Translations under genes and position numbers: made by a program
The notes under the pieces: model-generated
Database searches by the model: none
Seen by the model: the letters and a program-made list of their open reading frames with translations, nothing else
Told to the model about the DNA's origin: nothing
Part shown: positions 34,271 to 43,377 of the stretch, piece after piece
How the letters are laid out: each line of letters opens with the position of its first letter
How positions within the stretch are numbered: position 1 is the stretch's first letter
DNA from: Bacillus massiliglaciei
GTDB taxonomy: Bacteria; Bacillota; Bacilli; Bacillales; DSM-1321
NCBI RefSeq assembly: GCF_900098925.1
Contig: NZ_LT622358.1
Location: 599,313 to 663,312 of the forward strand
Reading direction: 5' to 3'
DNA: 64,000 nucleotides

Positions 34271-34891
34271 ATGGAACTTTTGACAATTAAACAAAAATTA
34301 AAGAAACACAGACCTGTTATTTTAGGCAGTGATAAGTTTGTGAAATACGCCATAATCGTTCCTTTGATTGAAAAGGAAGATGGATTGCATGTTTTATTTG
34401 AGGTGCGTTCTCTGAACCTCAGAAGGCAGCCGGGGGATACTTGCTTCCCAGGGGGAAAGGTTGACAGCCAAGATACGGATGAAATGGCTGCTGGAATCCG
34501 TGAAACAATGGAAGAATTGGGATTGAAGCGGGAAGACATTTATGAAATTTATCCGCTGGATTATATGATTTCTCCTTTTGGGATGATGGTCTATCCATTT
34601 GCCGCCATCATTCGTGAGCCGGATGATCACTCCATTAATGAAAATGAAGTGGATTCTTTGTTTACAGTTCCTTTATCCTTCTTTTTAGAACAGGAACCAG
34701 ATATTCATTATGTCGAGTTCAGAATAGAGCCTCCCGAGGATTTTCCATTTGAACTAATAGTGGGCGGGGAAGACTATGATTGGTCGCCAAGAAAGATGGA
34801 AGAGTATTTTTACTACTATGAAAACAGAACAATATGGGGAATGACAGCACGAATTCTTAATCATTTTATAGAATTGATCCAAAAAGATTGA
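34271..34891 (+). CDS. Nudix hydrolase, CoA pyrophosphatase type
   Basis: 206 aa from ATG 34271 (SD GAGGTG). Cleaves CoA and derivatives to phosphopantetheine and 3',5'-ADP. The UPF0035 motif VRSLNLRRQPGDTCFPGG (about 44-61) precedes the Nudix box GGKVDSQDTDEMAAGIRETMEELGL (about 60-84; REtxEELG). Length and motif order match YeaB/NudL-like enzymes. The endonuclease gene follows 22 bp later. Confidence 0.88.
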   Translation: MELLTIKQKLKKHRPVILGSDKFVKYAIIVPLIEKEDGLHVLFEVRSLNLRRQPGDTCFPGGKVDSQDTDEMAAGIRETMEELGLKREDIYEIYPLDYMISPFGMMVYPFAAIIREPDDHSINENEVDSLFTVPLSFFLEQEPDIHYVEFRIEPPEDFPFELIVGGEDYDWSPRKMEEYFYYYENRTIWGMTARILNHFIELIQKD

Positions 34892-34913
34892 TTTAACATA
34901 AGGAGGAGAAAAA

Positions 34914-35729
34914 ATGGAAATGAAAGGGCAGCTGTCTTTAGCAGAACAGAAGGAAAAATCTATAGAGTTACTGCAGATATCTAGAAACAGGCCGTATTAT
35001 GAACCGGACAAAGAGAAGGTAACTAAACATTCCTATTATGGGAATGAATTAGTGCTTCCGGATCTGCAGACACTGGTTCAAAAAACTCATCAGCATTTTC
35101 TGCCTTATTCTCCTCATAAATATGTCTATCCATGGGTTGACCTTCAGGAAAACGGTGAATTAAAAAGCCTTTATTCGGGAATTGGGATGGAACCTGCTGA
35201 AGTCATTGTAAGAGACCTTGCCATTTTAAGCGAAAGTGAACGGAGCGGTGATCATACTATTCTTGCGGAGAATAAACTATTAAATTGTGAACATGTCGTT
35301 CCGCAGTCCTGGTTTGAGAAAAGAAATCCCATGCGGGGGGACTTGCATCATTTGTTTGCATGTGAACCGGGCTGTAACAGCAGCAGGGGGAATTTTCCTT
35401 ATTTTGATTTTGAAGATTATCTGCCTGAAAAACAGGTATCCGGGATTAAAGATGGATGCGGTAAGTCAGAGAAAGGACGGTTTGAACCTGAATACGGAAA
35501 AGGAATTGTGGCGAGAGCCAGCTTATATTTTCTTCTTAGATACGAAGATTCTATCGATCCTAAGCTTCTAAATTTAAACACTTTAATAGATTGGCATCAG
35601 AGTTTTCCTGTTTCACTGTATGAACAGCATAGGAATATGGCGATTTATGAATTGCAGGGAAATCGGAATCCTTTCATTGATTATCCTGAATATGCCTGTG
35701 ATATTTTAGAATATTATAGGTATCTATAA
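34914..35729 (+). CDS. Endonuclease I family nuclease, no signal peptide
   Basis: 271 aa. Endonuclease_1 (EndA/NucM/Bsn) domain, ββα-metal fold, cutting DNA or RNA with Mg2+: NCEHVVPQSWF (catalytic His and Mg-binding region, about 124-134), GDLHHLFACEPGCNSSRGNFPYFDF (about 142-166). Known B. subtilis members (Bsn/YurI) are secreted; this one starts MEMKGQLSLAEQKEKS with no hydrophobic signal segment. Preceded by a CoA pyrophosphatase gene in the same operon. SD AAGGAGGAG. A cytosolic nuclease would need restraint, or it may act at lysis or sporulation (speculative). Confidence 0.85.
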   Translation: MEMKGQLSLAEQKEKSIELLQISRNRPYYEPDKEKVTKHSYYGNELVLPDLQTLVQKTHQHFLPYSPHKYVYPWVDLQENGELKSLYSGIGMEPAEVIVRDLAILSESERSGDHTILAENKLLNCEHVVPQSWFEKRNPMRGDLHHLFACEPGCNSSRGNFPYFDFEDYLPEKQVSGIKDGCGKSEKGRFEPEYGKGIVARASLYFLLRYEDSIDPKLLNLNTLIDWHQSFPVSLYEQHRNMAIYELQGNRNPFIDYPEYACDILEYYRYL

Positions 35730-35825
35730 TATCGTATGAAGCGGTCTGTATTCACTTAAACAGAGGGAGCATACCTTTCCGGTTTTTGAATAAGTGAGTA
35801 TATGTGTCAGAATCGTTCAAATCAG

Positions 35826-35868
35826 AAATCCGTCTGTATTTCGTAATGTATTACAGACGGATTTTCTT
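35826..35868. terminator. Bidirectional terminator
   Basis: AAATCCGTCTGTA / TACAGACGGATTT, 13 bp, followed by TCTTAATT, between the endonuclease and the convergent merR-type gene. Confidence 0.8.
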
Positions 35869-36283
35869 AATTAGGAGAAGAAATCTCTAACTTTTTGTTT
35901 TTATGAATATCTTCCGTACCGGCATCCAAGGCTGTTTTATAGTATAAGCATTTATGTTCAATGATTTTCATTGTTTGTTTGAGTTCTTCCATTTGTGTTT
36001 CAACAGTTGCTTTACGCTCCATGAACATCTCGTATCTTTGCTTTAGTGTTGAATCTCCGTCGGAACACCAATCAATGAAATGTTTAATTTCTTTGATTGG
36101 CATTCCGGTGGCTTTCAAACATTCGATTACTTTTAAAGCACTAATATCAGATTCTTTAAATATTCTTATTCCGCTGGGCGTCCGTTTTACAAAAGGCATA
36201 AGTCCTTCCTTATCATAGTAACGGAGCGTATATACAGTAAGCTTCAATTTTTTAGCCGCTTCACTGATAGAATATGTAGTCAT
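35867..36283 (-). CDS. MerR-family regulator, AdhR-like
   Basis: 138 aa. MerR DNA-binding domain 1-70 (YSISEAAKKLKLTVYTLRYYDKEGLMPFVKRTPSGIRIF, then EIKHFIDW) and a dimerising coiled coil about 75-115. It is divergent from a zinc alcohol dehydrogenase, the same arrangement by function as B. subtilis AdhR, which uses a cysteine to sense aldehydes. Cysteines here are at CLKATG (about 55), WCSDGD (about 73) and HKCLYY (about 110). SD AAAAGGAG. The adjacent promoter has MerR-type 19-bp spacing. Confidence 0.85.
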   Translation of the reverse strand: MTTYSISEAAKKLKLTVYTLRYYDKEGLMPFVKRTPSGIRIFKESDISALKVIECLKATGMPIKEIKHFIDWCSDGDSTLKQRYEMFMERKATVETQMEELKQTMKIIEHKCLYYKTALDAGTEDIHKNKKLEISSPN

Positions 36284-36438
36284 ACTTTTCTCCTTTTCTT
36301 GTCATATATAGACTTAGAGTTATGTAAAAGATGTGAAGCGATCCTATCACGGAAATGGCCGAATGTCAAAGTATCTTAACAGTAAAAATGTAAAAATATA
36401 ATAGTGAGACAGTTCTGCAAAAGAATAGCTCTAATTGC

Positions 36439-36469
36439 TTGACCTAGAGTTAACTATAAGGATTAAACT
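36439..36469 (+). promoter_or_regulatory. MerR-type promoter of the alcohol dehydrogenase gene
   Basis: TTGACC (36439-36444) and TTAAAC (36464-36469) are 19 bp apart, the over-long spacing that MerR activators correct. The spacer contains CCTAGAGTTAACTATAAGG (from 36443), a near-palindrome centred on AGTTAACT, similar to the AdhR operator core as remembered (CTTAAAGTTAACTTTAAG). Confidence 0.65.
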
Positions 36470-36571
36470 TGATACAGAAGAGAAAAGTTTTATGAAAATA
36501 AATGAGGAACTTTTATGCTTAATAGAAATCTTTTCTCTTAAATTTTAATCGTTTATAGGAGGTCTTTTACT

Positions 36572-37612
36572 ATGATAACTGCTAAAGCAAGAGCTGTAGA
36601 CGGTCCGGGAAAATCGTTTAGGAAGGCAGAAATTAAACGGCGCAGCCTCGATACTCACGATGTTTTAATTGAAATTAAATATGCCGGCATATGCCATTCT
36701 GATATTCATACGGCTCATGGGGAATGGGGAGCCGTCAACTATCCTCTTGTGCCTGGACATGAGATAGCCGGGATTGTCACAGAGATAGGTTCTGAAGTTA
36801 CGAAGTTTAAAGTCGGTGACAGGGCAGGTGTCGGCTGTATGGTTGACTCCTGCGGCGAATGTGAGAATTGCCGAAAAGGGGAAGAACAGTACTGTCTTAA
36901 AGGCAATGTCCCTACATATGCCGGAGTTGATAAGTACGGTGAGCCTACTCAAGGAGGCTATTCTACTCATATTGTAGTAACAGAGAATTTTGTAGTTGGA
37001 ATTCCTGACAGTATTGAGCTTGATGCTGCCGCACCATTACTTTGTGCAGGCATAACAACTTATTCGCCGTTAAACCATTGGGAAGCTGGGCCAGGAAAGA
37101 AAGTAGCTATTATTGGAATGGGCGGTCTGGGGCATATGGCAGTCAAAATAGCTCATGCTATGGGAGCTGAAGTTACGGTGCTGTCGCAAAGTCTGAAGAA
37201 AAAGGAAGATGGTTTGAAATTTGGTGCTGATCACTATTATGCAACGAGTGATCCCAAAACATTTGAGACACTTGCCGGCACCTTTGATTTAATTATTAAT
37301 ACGGTCAGTGCAAAAATTAACTTGGATGCTTATTTTTCACTCCTTACTCTTGATGGCACAATGGTTAACGTGGGAGCTCCTGGAGAACCGCTGTCACTTA
37401 ACGTCATGTCACTCATTGGCCATCGCCGTTCATTCGCCGGGTCAATGATTGGAGGGATTCGTCAGACACAGGAAATGCTGGAGTTCTGTGCTGAACATCA
37501 GATTGTTCCTCAAATTGAAGTGATTTCCGCGGACCAGATTGACGAAGCCTATGAACGAGTACTAGCTTCAGATGTGAAATACCGTTTCGTAATCGATATC
37601 AGTACAATGTGA
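36572..37612 (+). CDS. adhA: Zinc-dependent alcohol dehydrogenase, AdhA-like
   Basis: 346 aa MDR-family enzyme (cinnamyl-alcohol/YahK branch), NAD(P)H-linked reduction of aldehydes. Catalytic zinc ligands Cys41 (GICHSD), His63 (VPGHEIAG) and Cys near 158 ([12 protein letters not shown]); structural zinc Cys94, Cys97, Cys100, Cys108 ([15 protein letters not shown]). Rossmann loop [11 protein letters not shown] about 184-194; the residue after beta-2 (VLSQSLKK) favours NADPH. Similar to B. subtilis AdhA. Controlled by the divergent MerR regulator; likely an aldehyde-detoxifying enzyme. SD TAGGAGG. Confidence 0.9.
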   Translation: MITAKARAVDGPGKSFRKAEIKRRSLDTHDVLIEIKYAGICHSDIHTAHGEWGAVNYPLVPGHEIAGIVTEIGSEVTKFKVGDRAGVGCMVDSCGECENCRKGEEQYCLKGNVPTYAGVDKYGEPTQGGYSTHIVVTENFVVGIPDSIELDAAAPLLCAGITTYSPLNHWEAGPGKKVAIIGMGGLGHMAVKIAHAMGAEVTVLSQSLKKKEDGLKFGADHYYATSDPKTFETLAGTFDLIINTVSAKINLDAYFSLLTLDGTMVNVGAPGEPLSLNVMSLIGHRRSFAGSMIGGIRQTQEMLEFCAEHQIVPQIEVISADQIDEAYERVLASDVKYRFVIDISTM

Positions 37613-37635
37613 TTTCTTAAGATAAATAGAATTAT

Positions 37636-37674
37636 GAAAAAGGGTCTTCAAGCATAGCTTGAAGACCCTTTTTC
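37636..37674. terminator. Bidirectional terminator
   Basis: A perfect 18-bp stem (37636-37653 with 37657-37674; core AAGGGTCTTCAAGC) with a 3-nt loop, between convergent genes. Confidence 0.92.
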
Positions 37675-37718
37675 ATATAGTGAAATGAAAAGCAAAACAA
37701 ATTATAAGATGTACTAAC

Positions 37719-38774
37719 CTATTTTAAGAACTTTACACAGACAGGGTAGGGGACTTTAACGTCTGATTGTAATAAGGTAAGCTTACCGGTCTTCACATCT
37801 CTTCTAAATAGGCTGAGATTTCCTGACTCTTCATTCGAAGCGATAAGGAATTTCTCAGTTGGATCCAAACTGAAATCACGAGGCCAATGACCTGCGGTGC
37901 TTACCGTCTCCACAAGCTCTAATGTTCCGTTCTCCGGATTGGTTTTGAAGACCGAAATGCTGTCATGGCCGCGGTCAGCCGCATAGACAAAATTTCCGTC
38001 TGAAGAAATATGAATGGCACTGCCTTGGTTGTTGCGTGAGTAATTGCTTGGAATCGAAAAGACCGTCTGTATTTCCCGGAAGCTTCCTTTTTCTGCATTG
38101 AATTCCAAAACGATCACTTCTGGGCTGATTTCGTTTTTAACGTAAGCATATTTACCGTTAGGATGGAAAACTAAATGTCTTGGACCTGATCCGGGTGTTA
38201 CATGCAGTCTGCTTGCTTCAGTAAGTTTTCCTTCTTCTATCTTATACGTAATGATTTCATCCGTACCTAAATCCACAGTGGCGATTAGTGAGCCGGCAGG
38301 TGTATATCCGGCAAAATGCGCATGTGCCCTCTCCTGCCTCTCAAGATAAGGGCCGGCACCTTCATGCTGTATCGCAGAAATAACATTCCCAACACTGCCG
38401 TCTTTATTGACAGAATAAGATTCTACGATTCCGTCTCCATAGTTTGCTGTCACTATCCACTGTTTATTTTCGTCCACACTTATATGGCAGGAAGACCCAT
38501 TTTCGGTTAACTGTTTGTTCATAAGTTTCAGCTCACCTGATTTTTCTTCAATTAAAAAGGAAGCGACACCGCCTTTTCCTGAATCTTTTAAAACAGAATA
38601 AAGATGTTTTTGATCGCCGCTAATAGCCAAATATGTTGGATCTGTTAGCTCTGCCGCAAGTTCAGGAGTGCTGATTGTCTCATTTACAGTGTCGAGTGCG
38701 AATTGATAAATTCCTTTGCTTTCCCCTTTTGTATATGTGCCGATATAACCGATGTATGTATTTTGTTTTTCCAT
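37719..38774 (-). CDS. Lactonase family protein (YkgB-like 6-phosphogluconolactonase)
   Basis: 351 aa seven-bladed beta-propeller of the lactonase family (PF10282): GYIGTYTKGESKGIYQFALD, HAHFAGYTPAGSLIATVDLGTDEIITY, GSGPRHLVFHPNGKYAYVKNE, NNQGSAIHISSDGNFVYAADRGHDSISVF, GHWPRDFSLDPTEKFLIASNEES. Conserved His and Arg residues in HAH and GPRH are present. Family members hydrolyse 6-phosphogluconolactone (Pgl) in the pentose-phosphate pathway; this has not been shown for all. Cytosolic. SD AGGAGGAG. Confidence 0.85.
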   Translation of the reverse strand: MEKQNTYIGYIGTYTKGESKGIYQFALDTVNETISTPELAAELTDPTYLAISGDQKHLYSVLKDSGKGGVASFLIEEKSGELKLMNKQLTENGSSCHISVDENKQWIVTANYGDGIVESYSVNKDGSVGNVISAIQHEGAGPYLERQERAHAHFAGYTPAGSLIATVDLGTDEIITYKIEEGKLTEASRLHVTPGSGPRHLVFHPNGKYAYVKNEISPEVIVLEFNAEKGSFREIQTVFSIPSNYSRNNQGSAIHISSDGNFVYAADRGHDSISVFKTNPENGTLELVETVSTAGHWPRDFSLDPTEKFLIASNEESGNLSLFRRDVKTGKLTLLQSDVKVPYPVCVKFLK

Positions 38775-39003
38775 TCTCTTTCTCCTCCTATATTTCAGTT
38801 ATTGCTTCTTCAATTAGTTTCCCTGTTTTCAAGACATTTAACCTTTGACAGAAAAAATGCAATGAATTCAGGAACATGGTTCATAAAACTATCATAACGT
38901 TTACAGGGAGGAGCGGGCAAACTATATAGAGTAAAATTTCTTGATTTAAAAAGTAGATAGCAAAAATTGTTTTTAGATTAGAAATTTTAAAAGGTGGGAA
39001 TAA

Positions 39004-39030
39004 ATGAAGAAAAAACAATGGGAGAGATAA
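39004..39030 (+). other. 8-codon ORF coupled to the CBS gene
   Basis: ATG-AAG-AAA-AAA-CAA-TGG-GAG-AGA-TAA follows a good SD (AAAGGTGGG, 38991-38998) and stops 2 nt before the ATG of the next gene, whose own SD (GGGAGAG) lies inside this mini-ORF. Probably a translational-coupling peptide, or chance. Confidence 0.35.
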
Positions 39031-39032
39031 AA

Positions 39033-39755
39033 ATGGCAGTTAAAAATCCAACGAATTATGAAGAAAGATATGAGGCGGCATTTAATAGAATTCATCAAGC
39101 GCTCAAACAGACTGTAAAAAACGCTCAGAGCGACAAATTTACTGACCTTGTATTTAAAGGGAAAACACATGCTATGATTCGGTATTATGAGCCAGATCTT
39201 TGTCAATTTGCAAAACTTCGGAATGCAATGGTTCATGAAAAGATAAAAGAGGGATATTACATAGCAGTTCCTCATCCGGAAATTGTAGAAAAAATCGAAA
39301 AAATTGCGGATGAGCTGGAAAAACCACAATCAGCACTTTCCATTGCGAGCAAACCGGTGCATTTCTTTTATGAAGATGACTCCTTATCCAAAGTGCTTGA
39401 AGCGGTAAAAGAACATCATCATTCCCGTTTTCCCATCTATAACAGGGAAGATGAATACCTTTGGCTTTTGACTTCTTCAGAAATTGTTAAGTGGCTGGCA
39501 GATCACTTTTCTGACGAAAAAATGGCAATTGGAAAGGCAAAAGTGAAGGAACTGTATGACCCGGCAATTCAGCATGACATCGTATTTGCTTCTCAAAATG
39601 ACAGTGTACTGGAAATAGAGAATCTCTTTGATGAAAACTCCAGTCCGAATAAAAAGCTGGATGCTGTAATCATTACAAAAAGCGGAAAAGCTCAGGAAAA
39701 ACCAAACGGTATTATTACATCTTCTGACTTATTGGAAGCAGAGATTAATGATTAA
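39033..39755 (+). CDS. CBS-domain protein
   Basis: 240 aa from ATG 39033; an earlier GTG (38994) lacks a site. The N-terminal helical segment about 1-95 (HAMIRYYEPDLCQFAKLRNAMVHEKI) looks like a small DUF-type/HEPN-like domain with KLRNAMVH; then a CBS pair about 100-240: SKPVHFFYEDDSLSKVLEAVKEHHHSRFPIYN…YLWLLTSSEIVKWL and IVFASQNDSVLEIENLF…AVIITKSG…GIITSSDLL. CBS pairs bind adenine nucleotides. The effector and output are unknown. Confidence 0.8.
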   Translation: MAVKNPTNYEERYEAAFNRIHQALKQTVKNAQSDKFTDLVFKGKTHAMIRYYEPDLCQFAKLRNAMVHEKIKEGYYIAVPHPEIVEKIEKIADELEKPQSALSIASKPVHFFYEDDSLSKVLEAVKEHHHSRFPIYNREDEYLWLLTSSEIVKWLADHFSDEKMAIGKAKVKELYDPAIQHDIVFASQNDSVLEIENLFDENSSPNKKLDAVIITKSGKAQEKPNGIITSSDLLEAEIND

Positions 39756-39763
39756 TACAACAG

Positions 39764-39796
39764 ACCCGAATAGGATGATCCCATTCGGGTATTCTT
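39764..39796. terminator. Terminator between the CBS gene and adeC
   Basis: ACCCGAAT / ATTCGGGT, 8 bp, loop of 11, then ATTCTT; between convergent genes. Confidence 0.7.
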
Positions 39797-39806
39797 GATG
39801 AGGCTC

Positions 39807-41570
39807 TTACAGAACTAATTCAGCCTGTTCAGCAGGGAAAGAAGCGTCTATAGGAATATGCTGAAAGGCAGATACGAGGAATAAACCTTGATCTGTCAAT
39901 TTTATCTCAGGTATCACAGGCAGAGAGAGAAAAGAAAGAGTAAGGAAAGCATTGAAGTGGCTGCTTGATTGTAACGACTTTAAAGCTTGATTTAGTTGAT
40001 GTAATGCAGTTTCTGTTTCTTGATAACTCAGTGAGCACATTAATCCGGCAATGGGAAGGGGAAGGGAAGATAAAACCCGGCCTCCGCAAACGACAGCCAA
40101 GCCGCCTTGCATTTTTTTTATTTCCTTGGAAGCGAGAATCATATCATCATCATTCGTACCGGCAATAATTAAATTATGAGAATCATGAGCTACTGTTGTA
40201 GCGATGGCTCCATCAGTCATTTGGAGACCTTTTATAATGCCAAGACCAATTTGCTTATGCCGATGATGTCGGTTAATAACGGCTAATTTTAGTTGGTCCT
40301 TTACAATGGAAACAGTGAATTCCCCATTTGCATTGACATCAATTTCTTCCACTGCATGTTTGGTAATAAGGCTGTTAGGAATGATTTCTATAATATTAGC
40401 TGTATGGCTTTTCATTTTTATCTGAAAATCTGTATGTTCGATGTCGGGATAATGTACGGTATTTGTTAATGCTTCCGGAACGGTCGGAGTTCTGAAGGAA
40501 TCAGATGCTTCATTTACGGCATTAACCAATTTTCCATCTTTGTAGACAGAGTGAATTTTGATATCTTCTAAATGATCAAGTATGAGGAAATCGGCTTTAT
40601 AGCCGGGGGATATGGCACCGCGTTCTCCTAATCCAAAACATTCAGCTACATTTAAAGAAGCCATTTGGATAGCGGTAACTGGAGAAATGCCGCAGCTGAT
40701 GGCAAGCCTGACATTATGGTCGATACTTCCTTGGCTGATAATGTCATCTAAATGCCGGTCATCTGTTACAAACAGACATCGTCTGGAATTCCTTTCAGTA
40801 ACAACAGAGATTAAGTTTCTTAAATCTTTAGCAACTGTACCTTCCCGAATCATCAGATACATTCCTTTTCTAAGCCTTTCTCTAGCTTCTGCTTCTGCAG
40901 TGCACTCGTGGTCAGTGGAAATGCCGGCCGCGCGGTATACATTTATTCCGGTCGCATCAAGACCTGCACCATGTCCGTCAATCTTTTTCTGTTGCTTCTG
41001 CGCATGTAAGAGCTTTTGTACCATATCTTCTTCAGCATGAAGAACGGAATGGCTGTTCATGACCTCGGCCAGCCCGAGCACGCGGGGATTTTTATAAAGC
41101 GGCAATAAATCAACACTGTCAATTTCAGCTCCCGAGCTTTCAAAACGGGTTGCAGGGACAGAGGAAGGCAGCATGAAGTAAAAATCAAAAGGAAGGTTTT
41201 CTGACTGTTTGAACATAAATTCAATTCCGGCAGTTCCGGTGACATTAGCAATTTCATGTGGGTCGGCAATTGCACAGGTAACACCGTGCTGCAGCAATAT
41301 CTTTGCATATTCATGGGGAAGTACCATGGAGGATTCAATATGGACATGCCCATCTATAAAAGAAGGTGAGATATATTTACCTTCAGCATCAATAATTTCT
41401 TTGCCCTCATATGATCCGATGCCGACAAAATAGCCTTCATGAATGGCGATATCTGCTTCAAATATCTCTCCGTTAAAAACATCAACAACTTTTCCGTTTT
41501 TTATGACACAATCTGCCGGAATCCGGCCGGCTGCTGAATCAATTCTGTTCTTCAGCAATTGTTGATCCAT
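39807..41570 (-). CDS. adeC: Adenine deaminase
   Basis: 587 aa amidohydrolase converting adenine to hypoxanthine and ammonia; needs Mn/Fe. Metal-site motif SFIDGHVHIESS (about 71-82), HGVTCAIADPHEIANV (about 94-109), DGHGAGL, ISTDHECTAEAEARERL, FVTDDRHLDDI; C-terminal part contains HDSHNLIIAGTNDDDM, specific for AdeC. Second gene after guaD (22 bp), forming a purine-base salvage operon. SD GGAGGCAAAAT upstream of ATG. Length normal. Confidence 0.93.
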   Translation of the reverse strand: MDQQLLKNRIDSAAGRIPADCVIKNGKVVDVFNGEIFEADIAIHEGYFVGIGSYEGKEIIDAEGKYISPSFIDGHVHIESSMVLPHEYAKILLQHGVTCAIADPHEIANVTGTAGIEFMFKQSENLPFDFYFMLPSSVPATRFESSGAEIDSVDLLPLYKNPRVLGLAEVMNSHSVLHAEEDMVQKLLHAQKQQKKIDGHGAGLDATGINVYRAAGISTDHECTAEAEARERLRKGMYLMIREGTVAKDLRNLISVVTERNSRRCLFVTDDRHLDDIISQGSIDHNVRLAISCGISPVTAIQMASLNVAECFGLGERGAISPGYKADFLILDHLEDIKIHSVYKDGKLVNAVNEASDSFRTPTVPEALTNTVHYPDIEHTDFQIKMKSHTANIIEIIPNSLITKHAVEEIDVNANGEFTVSIVKDQLKLAVINRHHRHKQIGLGIIKGLQMTDGAIATTVAHDSHNLIIAGTNDDDMILASKEIKKMQGGLAVVCGGRVLSSLPLPIAGLMCSLSYQETETALHQLNQALKSLQSSSHFNAFLTLSFLSLPVIPEIKLTDQGLFLVSAFQHIPIDASFPAEQAELVL

Positions 41571-41593
41571 AATTTTGCCTCCTTTGAAATTTT

Positions 41594-42061
41594 CTAATAC
41601 TCTGCCTTTTCAACAAGCTTTTCCCATGCAGTGAATGGAAGGCTGTGGTCAGGAGGCTGTATTTTCATCATTGGCAATGCCCGATTTTCCATGGGGATTG
41701 CAAGTTCAGTATAGATGAAGTGATCATCGAATCCGATTTGTGCTGCTTCTTCTTTAGTGGAGGCATAATAAACGGCTCTGGGTCTGGCCCAATAGATGGC
41801 ACCAATACACATGGGGCATGGTTCACAGCTTGTATAGATATCGCAGTCCGTTAATTGGAAGGAGCCTAGTTCTTTACAGGCGTTCCTTATCGCCTGAACT
41901 TCTGCATGGGCAGTTGGATCCATCATAGTGGTGACGTGATTGCAGCCCTCAGCAATAATTTTTCCCTCCTTAACGACTACTGCTCCGAAAGGTCCGCCCC
42001 CTTTTGACATGACATTATGATAAGCAAGCTCTATGGCCCTTTTCATAAACCTAATATCCAT
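41594..42061 (-). CDS. guaD: Guanine deaminase
   Basis: 155 aa of the cytidine-deaminase-like fold; converts guanine to xanthine. Zinc ligands His52 with catalytic Glu54 (TAHAEV), Cys82 and Cys85 (PCPMC). C-terminal FIYTELAIPMENRALPMMKI, with the domain-swapped tail of B. subtilis GuaD (156 aa). Upstream of adeC, same operon. SD AAGGAGGGAG. Regulation not evident: no guanine riboswitch or clear PurR box seen upstream. Confidence 0.92.
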   Translation of the reverse strand: MDIRFMKRAIELAYHNVMSKGGGPFGAVVVKEGKIIAEGCNHVTTMMDPTAHAEVQAIRNACKELGSFQLTDCDIYTSCEPCPMCIGAIYWARPRAVYYASTKEEAAQIGFDDHFIYTELAIPMENRALPMMKIQPPDHSLPFTAWEKLVEKAEY

Positions 42062-42257
42062 TTTCTCCCTCCTTGATGTTCATTTACTTATCGTAATGAT
42101 ACTAAAAAAAATTACATAGTCAATGATAAAATGATAAAGTTGTGAAATTTCATGTTATTTAATATGACATAAAAAACTATTTTTACAATATTCTGATTAA
42201 CTGGTAATGTAGTGATTATATATAAATACATATCACAAGATTAGTGAAGGTGAGAAA

Positions 42258-43160
42258 ATGGAGTTTTTGACAATTTTGCTTCCTGTTTTCGGTGTCTTTG
42301 TTTTAGGGTATATTGGTCAGAAAAAGTTAAAGGTGGATCCAAAAGGGATATCTTCAATGGCAGTTTATTTAATGTCTCCATTCCTTGCTTTCCGGACATT
42401 TTACAACACGACCTTTAATCAGGATTATTTCTACCTGATGATTTTCACTTTTGTTTTGTGCCTGGCCATTATTTTGATGGTCTATTGTATCTCCTTTGTA
42501 AAAAAATACTCGACGAGAGAAACATGTGCTCTTATATTAGCTTCGGCTTTTATGAATAACGGGAACTATGGAACGCCGGTTGTGTTATTGCTTTTTGGTG
42601 CTGCGGGACTTGATTACGCCATTGTTCTGATGGTAGGGCAGCAGCTTGTTATGTGTACTGTTGGTATTTATTATGCGGCAAAGGGAAGCCCTGATGGAGA
42701 TGGTATTCATTCTGCAATGAGAGCAGTCAGGAGAATGCCTATTGTCTATGCGGCAATAGCAGGAGTTTTTCTTCATTATTTTCAGATTGATATAGGCAGA
42801 TCGGTTAATGAGGTAGTAGATTTAATCGGAAGTGCTGCTATCCCAACGATTATGATCATTTTGGGCATGCAATTAGCTTCCGTATCTTTCAAGAAAATCC
42901 CAAGAATGAAAATTTCAATAGCGCTTATCCTTAAACTTGTGCTGTCTCCGATTATTGCTTATGCTCTAACTATTCTTTTTCCGGTTAGTTCAATGGCTGC
43001 TAAAATAATGGTAACCGTTGCAGCTATGCCTTCAGCTGCTAATACAACGATGTATGCCCTTCAGTATAATACTGAGCCCGAATTTGTTTCAAGCGCTACT
43101 TTTGTTAGCACAGTACTGAGTTTAGTGACACTTCCGATTGTTTTTTTCTTTGTATTATAG
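42258..43160 (+). CDS. AEC-family (auxin efflux carrier-like) transporter
   Basis: 300 aa, about ten TM segments in two halves. Start LTILLPVFGVFVLGYIGQKKLKVDPKGISSMAVYLMSPFLAFRTFY and the repeat half GMQLASVSFKKIPRMKISIALILKLVLSPIIAYAL; MNNGNYGTPVVLLLFG and AAMPSAANTTMYALQY carry the broken-helix crossover prolines. Family members export organic acids such as malate or auxin-like molecules. Divergent from guaD, 196 bp between; a purine-related role is possible but not supported. SD GAAGGTGAG. Confidence 0.85.
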   Translation: MEFLTILLPVFGVFVLGYIGQKKLKVDPKGISSMAVYLMSPFLAFRTFYNTTFNQDYFYLMIFTFVLCLAIILMVYCISFVKKYSTRETCALILASAFMNNGNYGTPVVLLLFGAAGLDYAIVLMVGQQLVMCTVGIYYAAKGSPDGDGIHSAMRAVRRMPIVYAAIAGVFLHYFQIDIGRSVNEVVDLIGSAAIPTIMIILGMQLASVSFKKIPRMKISIALILKLVLSPIIAYALTILFPVSSMAAKIMVTVAAMPSAANTTMYALQYNTEPEFVSSATFVSTVLSLVTLPIVFFFVL

Positions 43161-43196
43161 TCTTATAGTGCAATGTGGGAACATCGCAGATTATAT

Positions 43197-43210
43197 TGTA
43201 AGCGTTTTAA
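43197..43210. promoter_or_regulatory. Candidate CcpA cre site
   Basis: TGTAAGCGTTTTAA matches 13 of 14 positions of the cre consensus TGWAANCGNTNWCA. It lies 37 bp after the AEC stop and 168 bp before the next start. Confidence 0.35.
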
Positions 43211-43377
43211 AAAAGTGGAGAAATGGTGAAAAATGAGCTAGCGTTCAATCAATATTTTTTTGGGGAATAAAGGGTTTTTTCAGCAAGAGATATAATAGTA
43301 TAGTAAGATGCTGTATTTTTGCTTTTTTAGTAAACATTATGGTATATGTATTTCTTAAGAAGGTGGGAGGGAATAAG

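Noticed and set aside
42062..42257. Guanine riboswitch upstream of guaD
   Set aside because: The conserved purine-riboswitch core and pairing could not be found on either strand.
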